64,000 nt of DNA, from assembly GCF_000725625.1 (NCBI RefSeq), contig NZ_JOHS01000038.1:25017-89016 (forward strand). Reading direction: 5' to 3'. The number at the start of each line of letters is the position of its first letter. Positions within the stretch are counted from its first letter, which is position 1. Below, in pieces: positions 35,444-42,932 of this stretch. The notes under the pieces were generated by a model. That model was given only the letters and a program-made list of their open reading frames with translations. It did no database searches and was not told the DNA's origin. This DNA is from Streptomyces sp. NRRL F-6676 (GTDB lineage Bacteria > Actinomycetota > Actinomycetes > Streptomycetales > Streptomycetaceae). Both the position numbers and the translations under genes were made by a program.

Positions 35444-35629
35444 ATGGGAACCCGAACCGCGCTCCGCACCGCCCTCGGCGAGGTCGCCGCCTGGTGGGCG
35501 GCCCTCTTCGTGCTGTGGCTCATGCTCATCAGCACCATCGCCCCCCTGGAACTGACCGTCGGCGCCGCCGTCTCCCTCCTCGGCGCGGTCACCGCCCGCG
35601 GCGCCCGACGGGCGGTGCACGACGGGTGA
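35444..35629 (+). CDS. Truncated MrpE/MnhE-like antiporter subunit
   Basis: A 61-residue membrane protein. VAAWWAALFVLWLMLISTIA followed by PLELTVGAAVS matches the N-terminal two helices of MrpE (MnhE, MbhA), normally about 160 residues; the C-terminal cytoplasmic domain is missing. An ACGGAGG site precedes the ATG. Its TGA overlaps the next GTG, so it is translated as part of the Mrp operon and not a decaying remnant. The short form may be enough to hold the membrane interface. The start of the cation antiporter cluster. Confidence 0.72.
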   Translation: MGTRTALRTALGEVAAWWAALFVLWLMLISTIAPLELTVGAAVSLLGAVTARGARRAVHDG

Positions 35630-36111
35630 ACGGCTGGACCACCACCGCCACGGTCGCCCTGGCCGGCGGAGTCGGCGCCACCCTCTGGGGCGTCGTCACC
35701 GGCCCCCTGCGCCGCCGGGTCGTCGCACAGAACCTGTCCAGCGCCCTCGCCGCCCCCGCCCTCCTGCTGCTCGCCCAGGGCTACGACCGCCCCGCCTACG
35801 TCGACCTCGCCCTCGTCCTCGCCCTGCTCGGCCCCGTCGGCACCCTCGTCTTCGCCCGCCTCCTCGCCGACGAACTCGCCGAGGACCCACCGGGCGCCCG
35901 CGCCCCGACCCTCGCGGTCGCCGCCTACGGCGTCGTGGTCGTCGTCGTGCTGTGCGCGGTCACCGGGCCCGGCCGGGCCATGGTCAAGCTGCTGATCGTC
36001 GGCGTGCTGCTGGTCGCCGGCAACCTCATCGCCTCCCGGGCCCTGTCCGGGGGGTTCGGTACCGGAGAAGAGACCGCCCGAGACGAACGGGAGAGCAACG
36101 GCCGTGGATGA
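35626..36111 (+). CDS. MrpF-MrpG-like fusion subunit
   Basis: A 161-residue membrane protein. Residues 10-85 match MrpF/MnhF: GPLRRRVVAQNLSSALAAP, then DLALVLALLGPVGTLVFARL. Residues 95-145 form two more helices ending VKLLIVGVLLVAGNLIASRA, which resembles the C-terminal half of MrpG (MnhG). The protein therefore seems to combine MrpF with a shortened MrpG in one chain. The GTG at 35626 overlaps the MrpE-like stop (GTGA); the next start overlaps its own 3' end by eight bases. Confidence 0.68.
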   Translation: MNGWTTTATVALAGGVGATLWGVVTGPLRRRVVAQNLSSALAAPALLLLAQGYDRPAYVDLALVLALLGPVGTLVFARLLADELAEDPPGARAPTLAVAAYGVVVVVVLCAVTGPGRAMVKLLIVGVLLVAGNLIASRALSGGFGTGEETARDERESNGRG

Positions 36112-36379
36112 TCCGCTCATCGTCGTCACCCTGCTGCTGGTCGCCACCGCGGCCACCGCCGCCGTCGCCGTCCGCGACCCCGTCCGGCAGGCGCTGGTCC
36201 TCTCCCTCCTCGGCCTCTGCCTCGCCGTCCTGTTCACCGTCCTCCAGGCCCCCGACGTCGGACTCTCCCAGCTCGCCGTCGGCTCCGCCCTCACCCCGCT
36301 GCTGCTGATGCTGGCCGTCCGCAGGGTCAGACGCCGGCCCAGGAAGGCCGGGTCCGGGGAGCAGGAGAAGGCCCGGTGA
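36104..36379 (+). CDS. DUF4040/MbhD-like antiporter subunit
   Basis: A 91-residue protein with about three helices. RDPVRQALVLSLLGLCLAVL and APDVGLSQLAVGSALTPLLL are the DUF4040 pattern, a domain found in the C-terminal part of MrpA and as the separate MbhD subunit of membrane-bound hydrogenases. It contributes to the cation/proton path. The GTG at 36104 overlaps the preceding gene; its stop overlaps the following GTG. Confidence 0.8.
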   Translation: MDDPLIVVTLLLVATAATAAVAVRDPVRQALVLSLLGLCLAVLFTVLQAPDVGLSQLAVGSALTPLLLMLAVRRVRRRPRKAGSGEQEKAR

Positions 36380-37122
36380 CCCGCCGCGCCCGACTGCTCG
36401 TCCTCGCCGTCGGCGGCGCCGGCCTCACCGCCCTGCTGATCGCCGCCTGCCTCGACCTCCCCGACTTCGGCCGCGCCGGGCACCCCTACGGCACGCGCGC
36501 GGTCGGCGCCGCGCTGGCCCGGCACACCGCCAACACCGTCGCCGCCGTCAACTTCGACCAGCGCGCCTTCGACACCCTCGGCGAGATGACCATCCTCTTC
36601 GCCTCCGTCCTCGGCACCGTCGTCCTGTTGCGGCAGAGCCGCGACGAGGAGCGGGCCGCACCGGAGTCCGAGCGGGTCGCCGCCCCCGTACGCCGGTACG
36701 CGCTGCTCGTGCTGCCCGTCGCCGTCGTCACCGGCCTGTACATCGTGGCCCACGGCCAGCTCAGCCCCGGCGGCGGCTTCCAGGGCGGGGTGGTCGCCGC
36801 GACCGCGATCCACCTGCTCTACCTCGGCGCCGACTACCGCTCCCTGGAACGCGTACGCCCGGTCGGCGTCTTCGAGATCGGCGACGCCCTCGCCACCTGC
36901 TCCTACCTGGTCCTCGGCCTGGCGAGCGTGTTCGCCGGGGCCGCGTTCCTCGCCAACACCCTGCTGCCGTACGGCACGTTCGACACCCTGGCCTCCGGCG
37001 GTTCCGTCCCCCTGCTGAACGCGTTCATCGGCATCGAGGTCGCCTGCGCCGTCGTCGTCCTGCTGGCCCTCTTCCTGGACCAGGCCGTCGAGATCGAGGA
37101 GGAGGGGAACAAGAGCGGATGA
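36376..37122 (+). CDS. MrpB/MnhB-like subunit with N-terminal MbhE-like extension
   Basis: A 248-residue membrane protein. The first 80 residues (helix, then NFDQRAFDTLGEMTILFASV) match the MbhE/MrpA C-terminal segment. The rest is MnhB: YIVAHGQLSPGGGFQGGVVA, a highly conserved motif, then further helices and an acidic C-terminus. So two subunits of larger Mrp systems are fused here. It overlaps both neighbours by 4 bases. Confidence 0.86.
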   Translation: MTRRARLLVLAVGGAGLTALLIAACLDLPDFGRAGHPYGTRAVGAALARHTANTVAAVNFDQRAFDTLGEMTILFASVLGTVVLLRQSRDEERAAPESERVAAPVRRYALLVLPVAVVTGLYIVAHGQLSPGGGFQGGVVAATAIHLLYLGADYRSLERVRPVGVFEIGDALATCSYLVLGLASVFAGAAFLANTLLPYGTFDTLASGGSVPLLNAFIGIEVACAVVVLLALFLDQAVEIEEEGNKSG

Positions 37123-37466
37123 CCTTCTTTCCGTACCTCGTCGCCGCGTACATCTTCCTGGTCGGCTGCTACGGCCTGGCCACCAGCCGCAATCTGATCC
37201 ACGCCGTGGGCTGTCTGTCCGTGTGCCAGGCCGCCACCTACGTGCTGCTGCTCACCGTCGGCTACCGCGACGGCGGGACCGCCCCCGTCTTCTCCGACAT
37301 CGAGCCCGGCTCCCGGCCCGTCGTCGATCCGGTGGTGCAGGCGCTCACTCTCACCGATGTCGTCGTCGGCGCCACCGTCACCGCGTTGCTGCTCGCCCTG
37401 GTCATCCAGGTCGTCAAGCGCCACGGCACCGCCGACCCGGACGAACTGCGGGAGCTGCGCGGCTGA
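37119..37466 (+). CDS. mrpC: MrpC/MnhC-like subunit (NuoK homologue)
   Basis: A 115-residue, three-helix protein with SRNLIHAVGCLSVCQAATYV and DPVVQALTLTDVVVGATVTA, the latter being the MnhC/NuoK signature. NuoK-type subunits contribute a proton channel. ATGA overlap with the upstream gene and TGATG overlap with the downstream gene place it firmly in the operon. Confidence 0.9.
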   Translation: MTFFPYLVAAYIFLVGCYGLATSRNLIHAVGCLSVCQAATYVLLLTVGYRDGGTAPVFSDIEPGSRPVVDPVVQALTLTDVVVGATVTALLLALVIQVVKRHGTADPDELRELRG

Positions 37467-39238
37467 TGAACCACCTGCTGCCCCTGCTGGTCGCGCTCCC
37501 GCTGCTCGGCGCCGGACTGCTCGCCGCCACCGGCCGGCTGCTGCCCCGGATCGCCGCGGAGACGGCCGGCGTCGTCGTCTCGGCCGGCGCCGCCGTCCTC
37601 GCGCTCGTGCTGCTCGTCAACTCCTCGCCCCCGCTGGTCGAATGGGTCGGCGGATGGCTGCCCGATGCCTCGAAGGGCGGGGAGAGCGTCGGCATCGTCC
37701 TCGTCGGCGACGGTGTCGGACTCGGCATGGCCGCGCTCGTCTCCGTCCTCACGGTGGCCGCCCTCGCCTACTCCTGGCGCTACTTCGACGAGGCGCCCGA
37801 GGGCCAGGCCGGCACCTTCCCCGCGCTGGTCCTGCTCTTCCAGGGCGGTATGTGCGGCTTCGCGATCGCCGGGGACCTGTTCAACGCGTTCGTCTTCTTC
37901 GAGCTGATGAGCGTCGTCGCCTACGCGCTCACCGGCCACCGGGTCGAGGAGGCCAGGGCCGTCCAGGGCGCGCTGACCTTCGGCGTCGTCAACTCCCTGG
38001 GCGCGTACGCCCTGCTCATGGGCCTCGGACTGCTCTACGCCCGCACCGGCGAACTCTCGCTGACGGCGATCGGCCGGGGGCTGGACGCGCACGGCGGGCC
38101 CGACGCGCTCACCCTCGCCGCGTTCGTCCTCGTCCTGACCGGGTTCCTCGTCAAGGCCGCCGCCGTGCCCTTCCACTTCTGGCTGCCCGACGCGCACGCG
38201 GTGGCCCCGACCCCGGTGTGCATGCTGCTCTCCGGCGTCATGGTCGAACTCGGCGTCTACGGCGTGTGGCGGGTCTACGGCACGGTCTTCGCCGGGCCCG
38301 GCGGCATTCCGGCGGCGGGTCTTGAGCACGCGCTGCTGGTGCTCGGCGTGCTCACCGGCGTCGGCGGCGCCTTCATGTGCTGGTACCAGCGGCACATCAA
38401 ACGGATGCTCGCCTACTCGACCGTCTCCCACGTCGGCCTCTTCCTCGTCGCCGTCGGCGCCTACACCCCGGAGGGCGACGACGGGGCCGCGCTCTACATC
38501 CTCGGGCACGCCGGGGTGAAGGCCGCCCTGTTCGCCGTGGCCGGCATCCTGCTCGACCGCTACGGCAGCGTCGACGAGAAGGAGCTGCACGGCAGGGCGC
38601 GCGAACTGCGGCTGCCCGCCGTGCTGTTCGCGGCCGGCGGGCTGGCGCTTGCCGGACTGCCGCCGTTCGGCACCGCGTTCGGCAAGGCGGTCTCGGAGGA
38701 GGCGGCGGGCGGCCCGTTCACCGTGCTGTACGTCGTCGTCTCCGCGGTGACCGCCGGAGCCGTACTGCGGGTCGCCGCACGGGTGTTCCTCGGGCTCGGC
38801 CCGGAACCGGAGGAGGCCGCGCAGGCGGAGACCAAGGGGACGGGGGAGGAGCCGGAGACGCACGGGCGGCTGGGCAGGCTGCCCGACACGATGGTCGTGG
38901 TGCCCGCCGTGCTGCTCGCGGCGGCCCTCGCGATGGGCGTCGTACCGGGGTTCGCCGGAGCGGTCTCGCACGCGGTGAGCGAGGCGGGGTCCGGCGGGGC
39001 GGTCGTCACCACCCCCCACTGGACCCCCGCCGGGGTGCTGTTCGGCCTGCTGTCCACCGCGCTGGCGGCCGGCCTTGCCGCCCTCGCCGTCACCCGCCCC
39101 CGCCTCACCGCCCCGCACCCCTGGACCGACCCCGTACGGCGCCTTCAGTCCGGGCACCTGGGGGACTACGTGGCCTGGCTGGTCGCGGGAGCGGCGCTGG
39201 TGGGGGTGCTGGCGTGGCCGTCGGTGCTCGGCGGCTGA
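37466..39238 (+). CDS. mrpD: MrpD/MnhD-like antiporter subunit (NuoM/N homologue)
   Basis: A 590-residue membrane protein with about 14 helices. The proton-pump core includes AIAGDLFNAFVFFELMSVVA (conserved Glu), FLVKAAAVPFHFWLPDAHAV (conserved Lys and His), and YQRHIKRMLAYSTVSHVGLF (conserved Lys). It is the only large NuoL/M/N-type subunit of this cluster, since no MrpA is present. Its C-terminus carries an extra Glu/Thr-rich loop (about residues 450-470) and further helices. It probably exchanges Na+ or K+ for protons; the ion is not readable. Confidence 0.9.
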   Translation: MNHLLPLLVALPLLGAGLLAATGRLLPRIAAETAGVVVSAGAAVLALVLLVNSSPPLVEWVGGWLPDASKGGESVGIVLVGDGVGLGMAALVSVLTVAALAYSWRYFDEAPEGQAGTFPALVLLFQGGMCGFAIAGDLFNAFVFFELMSVVAYALTGHRVEEARAVQGALTFGVVNSLGAYALLMGLGLLYARTGELSLTAIGRGLDAHGGPDALTLAAFVLVLTGFLVKAAAVPFHFWLPDAHAVAPTPVCMLLSGVMVELGVYGVWRVYGTVFAGPGGIPAAGLEHALLVLGVLTGVGGAFMCWYQRHIKRMLAYSTVSHVGLFLVAVGAYTPEGDDGAALYILGHAGVKAALFAVAGILLDRYGSVDEKELHGRARELRLPAVLFAAGGLALAGLPPFGTAFGKAVSEEAAGGPFTVLYVVVSAVTAGAVLRVAARVFLGLGPEPEEAAQAETKGTGEEPETHGRLGRLPDTMVVVPAVLLAAALAMGVVPGFAGAVSHAVSEAGSGGAVVTTPHWTPAGVLFGLLSTALAAGLAALAVTRPRLTAPHPWTDPVRRLQSGHLGDYVAWLVAGAALVGVLAWPSVLGG

Positions 39239-39250
39239 CCGGCCCCCGGG

Positions 39251-39337
39251 ATCACCGTTGCCCCGGGGGTCACTGTGGTCCGGGGGGTCACTGTGGTCCC
39301 GGAGTCACCGTTGTCCCGGGATCACCGCTGGGTCCCG
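39251..39337. repeat. 17-18-bp imperfect tandem repeat, five units
   Basis: Units such as GTCACTGTGGTCCGGGGG and GTCACCGTTGTCCCGGG repeat five times between the convergent mrpD-like and DUF4230 genes. The last unit covers the stop codon and final codons of the DUF4230 gene. The spacing varies by one base, so it is not coding. Confidence 0.8.
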
Positions 39338-40017
39338 TACGTCACCTTGACGTCCTCGAAGCCCAGCGAGTGCAGCAGTCCGTCGAGCATGCTGGTGGTG
39401 TTCTCCTCGGCGCGGCCGGTCAGTTCGCTCTCCTTCGCGGCCTCGCCGATGTGCCTGACCGCCAGCTTCTGCACCGCGCGCTCGCTGTTGGGGTTGTCCG
39501 AGAACAGATCGCCGAGCCGGTCGAGCAGACCCCGCTGCTTGGAGACGGCGTACGAACGGTCGGGGTCGAGCGAGGGCTTGCCGAGGGCCGCGTGCGGCAG
39601 CCGCAGCGTCGCGGAGGTGCGGTCGTCGTCGACCTTCACGTCCCCCTTGCCGAGGCGGCCGAGATCGACGTAGGCGTCGACGGTGCCGGCACCCACGTAC
39701 AGCGTGCGGGTGCCGCGGACCGCGTCCGGCAGGAACTTCGCGTCCTTCTCCAGGTCCACGACGACCTGGAAGTTGCCCGAGGCGGCGTCGTAACGGCTCA
39801 GGTCCTGGATGGACTTCAGCAGCGCGGGGCCGGAACGGTCGTGGGTCTCCTCGCCGAACAGGTCCCGCAGCCCCGGCAGCACGGCCAGCCGCAGCCCGGC
39901 GAAGAACACGGCGAGCACGGCGACCACGGCGATCAGCGCCTTGGCCCAGCCGGGCAGCCGGCGGGCGGGGGCCCGCGCGGGGGACCGTTCGGAGGTTTCC
40001 TTGCTGGACGTCGTCAT
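39322..40017 (-). CDS. DUF4230-domain membrane-anchored protein
   Basis: A 231-residue protein. A positively charged N-terminus and one helix (WAKALIAVVAVLAVFFAGL, about 24-42) anchor it, leaving the rest outside. RYDAASGNFQVVVDLEKDAK and LYVGAGTVDAYVDLG match DUF4230, a domain of unknown function common in actinobacteria and firmicutes. The ATG at 40017 has an AAGGGAGGA site. It is monocistronic. Confidence 0.85.
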   Translation of the reverse strand: MTTSSKETSERSPARAPARRLPGWAKALIAVVAVLAVFFAGLRLAVLPGLRDLFGEETHDRSGPALLKSIQDLSRYDAASGNFQVVVDLEKDAKFLPDAVRGTRTLYVGAGTVDAYVDLGRLGKGDVKVDDDRTSATLRLPHAALGKPSLDPDRSYAVSKQRGLLDRLGDLFSDNPNSERAVQKLAVRHIGEAAKESELTGRAEENTTSMLDGLLHSLGFEDVKVTYGTQR

Positions 40018-40187
40018 GTCGACTGTCCTCCCTTCTCCTGCCGGATGCCCACCAAATCCCTTGGCACAACGCCAGGTTGAAGGTCATCGGGAGGAGGGGC
40101 CCGCGGCCGGAGGCCATGCGGAGGAGTCCCCCGGCCGGGGGCCACGGCCGGGAGCCATGGCGGAGGAGCCCCCGGCGCCCCCCGGCG

Positions 40188-40571
40188 TCACGGGCAGCCG
40201 GACGCCGCCTCCGGAAGGCGGCCGAGGGCGGCCTCCATGCTCGGCTGCGGCGGCATGACCGCGGCGACGCCGGTGATCCGCAGCACCCGCAGTGTCAACG
40301 GGTGCGTACACACCAGATGGACCTCTCCGCCGCGCTCCCGCACCCGCAGCCGGACCCGGGTGAGCAGCCGCAGCCCCGAGCAGTCGAAGAAGTCCACCGG
40401 CCGCAGATCGATGACGACGTGCGGGCCCGGCCGTTCCGTCACGGCGTCCAGGAGCGGTGCGAGCTCGACCGCCGCCGCGATGTCGAGGTCACCGCGGAAC
40501 TCGAGCACCGTGTGCGCGTGTGCGCGGCGGACGCGCAGATGACGGCTGAGCGGCGCGGGGTCCTGCTGCAC
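40188..40571 (-). CDS. STAS-domain anti-sigma-factor antagonist
   Basis: A 127-residue single-domain STAS protein with VIDLRPVDFFDCSGLRLL; the Ser in DCSGL is the residue phosphorylated by partner kinases in SpoIIAA/RsbV-type antagonists. Unphosphorylated, it would bind an ATP-binding anti-sigma protein and free a SigB/SigF-like sigma factor. The GTG at 40571 follows AAGGAG by 8 bases and is preferred to an ATG 27 codons upstream. Two candidate partners with HATPase domains are encoded in this window (46937 and 57076), but pairing is not shown. Confidence 0.87.
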   Translation of the reverse strand: MQQDPAPLSRHLRVRRAHAHTVLEFRGDLDIAAAVELAPLLDAVTERPGPHVVIDLRPVDFFDCSGLRLLTRVRLRVRERGGEVHLVCTHPLTLRVLRITGVAAVMPPQPSMEAALGRLPEAASGCP

Positions 40572-40788
40572 GACGAGTTCTCCTTCTGTCGGCTCCTGCC
40601 CCGCCCTGCAAGCTACCCCGATCGAGTGAATTCCAGCATGTTCGATTGACATATGTCAGCCATTTAACAAGGGAGTTGCGGTCCGCCGGACGGGGTAGCC
40701 GCACGGAGAGGCAGGGCGGACGGCGGCAGCGGGCCCCGTGGCAGGGCGGCCGGCAGGGAGCCCACGCCCGATCCCGTACGGAGGAGAC

Positions 40789-41181
40789 ATGGGACTGGTA
40801 GTGGCAGGCGTCGTCGTCCTCGACTGCGCCGAACCCGAGAAACTGGCCGCGTTCTACAAGGAGTTCCTGGGCGCCGAGGAGAGCGACGCGACCGCGAACC
40901 GGGTGGAGGTGCGCAGCTCCGACGGACTGCGGCTGGCCTTCCGCCGGGATGCCAATGCCACCCCGCCGAGCTGGCCGCGCCCGGAGAACTCCCTCCAGGT
41001 CCACCTCGACTTCCTCGTCGACGACCTGGACGAGGCCGAGCGCAGGGTCGTCGCCCTCGGCGGACGCCCGCTGGAGACCAGGGACGCGCCGGGCCCGTAC
41101 GAGGAGCGCGGCTACTCCGACCCGGCCGGCCACTCCTTCACCCTGCGCCGCACGGCCGACCCCGCGCCGAAACAGGGCTGA
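40789..41181 (+). CDS. VOC-family (glyoxalase/bleomycin-resistance-like) protein
   Basis: A 130-residue vicinal-oxygen-chelate protein. The two beta-alpha-beta-beta-beta halves are visible: VVAGVVVLDCAEPEKLAAFY and QVHLDFLVDDLDEAERRVVA, ending GYSDPAGHSFTLRR. Many small VOC proteins bind a metal and act in detoxification; others bind antibiotics. Metal ligands cannot be fixed from the sequence alone. An ATG at 40789 follows GGAGGAGAC. A 27-bp tandem repeat begins 12 bases after its stop. Confidence 0.87.
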   Translation: MGLVVAGVVVLDCAEPEKLAAFYKEFLGAEESDATANRVEVRSSDGLRLAFRRDANATPPSWPRPENSLQVHLDFLVDDLDEAERRVVALGGRPLETRDAPGPYEERGYSDPAGHSFTLRRTADPAPKQG

Positions 41182-41192
41182 GGCCCCGGCCG

Positions 41193-41408
41193 CACCCACG
41201 GCGGCGGGACCGGTCGACGCACCCACGGCGGCGGGGCCGGTCGACGCACTTACGGCGGCGGGACCGGTCGACGCACCCACGGCGGCGGGGCCGGTCGACG
41301 CACTTACGGCGGCGGGGCCGGTCGACGCACCCACGGCGGCGGGGCCGGTCGACGCACTTACGGCGGCGGGGCCGGTCGACGCACTTACGGCGGCGGGGGC
41401 CGGTTCCG
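41193..41408. repeat. 27-bp minisatellite, eight units
   Basis: Units read CACCCACGGCGGCGGG(G/A) or CACTTACGGCGGCGGG(G/A), then CCGGTCGACG. The order is A, A, B, A, B, A, B, B', the last one diverged. Bases are otherwise nearly identical. It lies between convergent genes, and because 27 is a multiple of three it creates long repetitive open frames on both strands that I do not regard as genes. Confidence 0.92.
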
Positions 41409-41452
41409 CCCGGAACCGGCCCCCGCCCTGCGCGTGCCGCGCCTGCCGTACG

Positions 41453-41752
41453 TCAGTCCCGCCCGCTCTTCTCCGCCGTCGGCCACACACCCGTGGAGCG
41501 CTCGATCGCCTTCGCGCCGGCCCGGTCCGCCGCGCTGCGCACCACCGCGAAGATGGCGCCCTGGACCGCCGCGGCGAGCAGCACCTCGCCCCAGCCGCGG
41601 TCCCGGTCCAGCGCGTCGGGCGCGTCGTCCTCGTGCCGGATCGCCTTCCAGGTCGCCTGGAACGCCTTCCCGGCCAGCGCACCGCTCACCCAGCCGAGCA
41701 CGAAACCGACGGGCTTGTAGGTGAGCGACAGCTGCTTCTTCTTTTTCGCCAT
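41453..41752 (-). CDS. DUF4235-domain membrane protein
   Basis: A 99-residue protein with a Lys-rich start (MAKKKKQLSL), a first helix with glycine-zipper pattern (GFVLGWVSGALAGKAFQATW), an acidic loop and a second helix (LLAAAVQGAIFAVVRSAADR). This matches DUF4235, a small actinobacterial membrane family of unknown function. It follows the thiol-transferase gene on the same strand by 36 bases and is probably cotranscribed with it. Confidence 0.88.
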   Translation of the reverse strand: MAKKKKQLSLTYKPVGFVLGWVSGALAGKAFQATWKAIRHEDDAPDALDRDRGWGEVLLAAAVQGAIFAVVRSAADRAGAKAIERSTGVWPTAEKSGRD

Positions 41753-41788
41753 GTACCTCTCCTTGATCGAAAAACGGCGCGGGGCGGG

Positions 41789-42802
41789 TCAGGCCGGGAC
41801 CGCCGGCACCTCCTCGCTGTCCCGCACCGGTCCCGGCGGTGTGCCGTCGCCGAACGGCCGGCCGCCCAGCCGCTCACGGCCGTGCGGCGTGAGCCAGCCC
41901 GCCAGATCGGGCCCGAGCGGCACGATGCCGGTCGGGTTGATGCCGGTGTGCACCTGGTAGTAGTGCCGCTTGATGTGGTCGAAGTCGACCGTGTCGCCGA
42001 ACCCCGGCGTCTGGAACAGGTCCCGCGCGTACGCCCACAGCACCGGGTTCTCGGCCAGCTTCCAGCGGTTGCACTTGAAGTGGCCGTGGTAGACGGGGTC
42101 GAAGCGGACGAGCGTGGTGAACAGCCGGATGTCCGCCTCGGTGATCGTCTCCCCGACGAGGTACCGCTGCCCCGCCAGCCGGTCGGCAAGCCACTCCAGA
42201 CGCCGGAACACCCCGTCGCACGCCTCCGCGTACTCCTCCTGGGTGGTGGCGAAGCCGGACCGGTACACCCCGTTGTTGACGTCCCGGTAGATGCCCTCCA
42301 TCACCTCGTCGATCTCCTCGCGCAGGGCCCGCGGATACAGGTCAGGCGCCCCGGAACGGTGCAGTGCCGTCCACTCGGTGGCGAGGTCGAGGGTGAGCTG
42401 CTGGTAGTCGTTGGTGACCAGCTTGCCGCTGGGCACGTCCACCACCGCCGGGACGCTGATGCCGCCCGGATGGCCGGGCTCGCGGGCCTCGTACGCCTCG
42501 CCGAGATAGCGGATGCGGAGCACGGGGTCGCGGCCGTCGGGATCGAGGGTGAACCGCCAGCTGCGGTCGTCCTGGATCGGGTCGGTGACCGCCAGCGACA
42601 GGGCGTCCTCCAGACCCAGCAGCCGCCGCGAGACCAGGGCGCGGCTCGCCCACGGACAGGCACGGCTGACCACCAGACGGTAGCGGCCCGCCTCCACCGG
42701 CCAGCCGTCCCGGCCGTCGGCCGTGATCCGGTCCGTGAAGTGACTGCGGGACCGCTTGAACGGCTTGTGCCCGTACGCGCGGTTGCCCTCGTCCTCGCCC
42801 AT
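41789..42802 (-). CDS. Glutathionyl-hydroquinone-reductase-like (GST Xi class)
   Basis: A 337-residue thiol-transferase. The catalytic Cys is in VVSRACPWASRALVSRRLLG, VPAVVDVPSGKLVTNDYQQL is the thioredoxin-fold cis-Pro region, and the C-terminal helical domain contains YRSGFATTQEEYAEA and LFTTLVRFDPVYHGHFKCN. Xi-class enzymes strip glutathione from glutathionyl-hydroquinones. Streptomyces make mycothiol instead of glutathione, so mycothiol is the likely thiol here; this is inference. The ATG at 42802 has an AGGAGGGAGC leader. Divergent from a cation transporter. Confidence 0.85.
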   Translation of the reverse strand: MGEDEGNRAYGHKPFKRSRSHFTDRITADGRDGWPVEAGRYRLVVSRACPWASRALVSRRLLGLEDALSLAVTDPIQDDRSWRFTLDPDGRDPVLRIRYLGEAYEAREPGHPGGISVPAVVDVPSGKLVTNDYQQLTLDLATEWTALHRSGAPDLYPRALREEIDEVMEGIYRDVNNGVYRSGFATTQEEYAEACDGVFRRLEWLADRLAGQRYLVGETITEADIRLFTTLVRFDPVYHGHFKCNRWKLAENPVLWAYARDLFQTPGFGDTVDFDHIKRHYYQVHTGINPTGIVPLGPDLAGWLTPHGRERLGGRPFGDGTPPGPVRDSEEVPAVPA

Positions 42803-42932
42803 GTGTGCTCCCTCCTGCGAGTGCCGCTCACGGTGCTCGCGGTGCTGTCCGGATACGAGTGCCCTGGTCGTCGTGGTCCGATTCCCGCCCGGTGCCCGGT
42901 GTGAGACGCCCGTGCAGGGGCAGTCGGCCACA

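Noticed and set aside
41193..41408. CRISPR-like array
   Set aside because: Units are directly adjacent with no variable spacers, and there are no cas genes.
40949..42904. A 651-codon plus-strand frame through the 27-bp repeats
   Set aside because: It overlaps the VOC gene in another frame, then reads the minisatellite as Ala-Gly-Pro-Val repeats and the GST gene antisense; it has no start signal.
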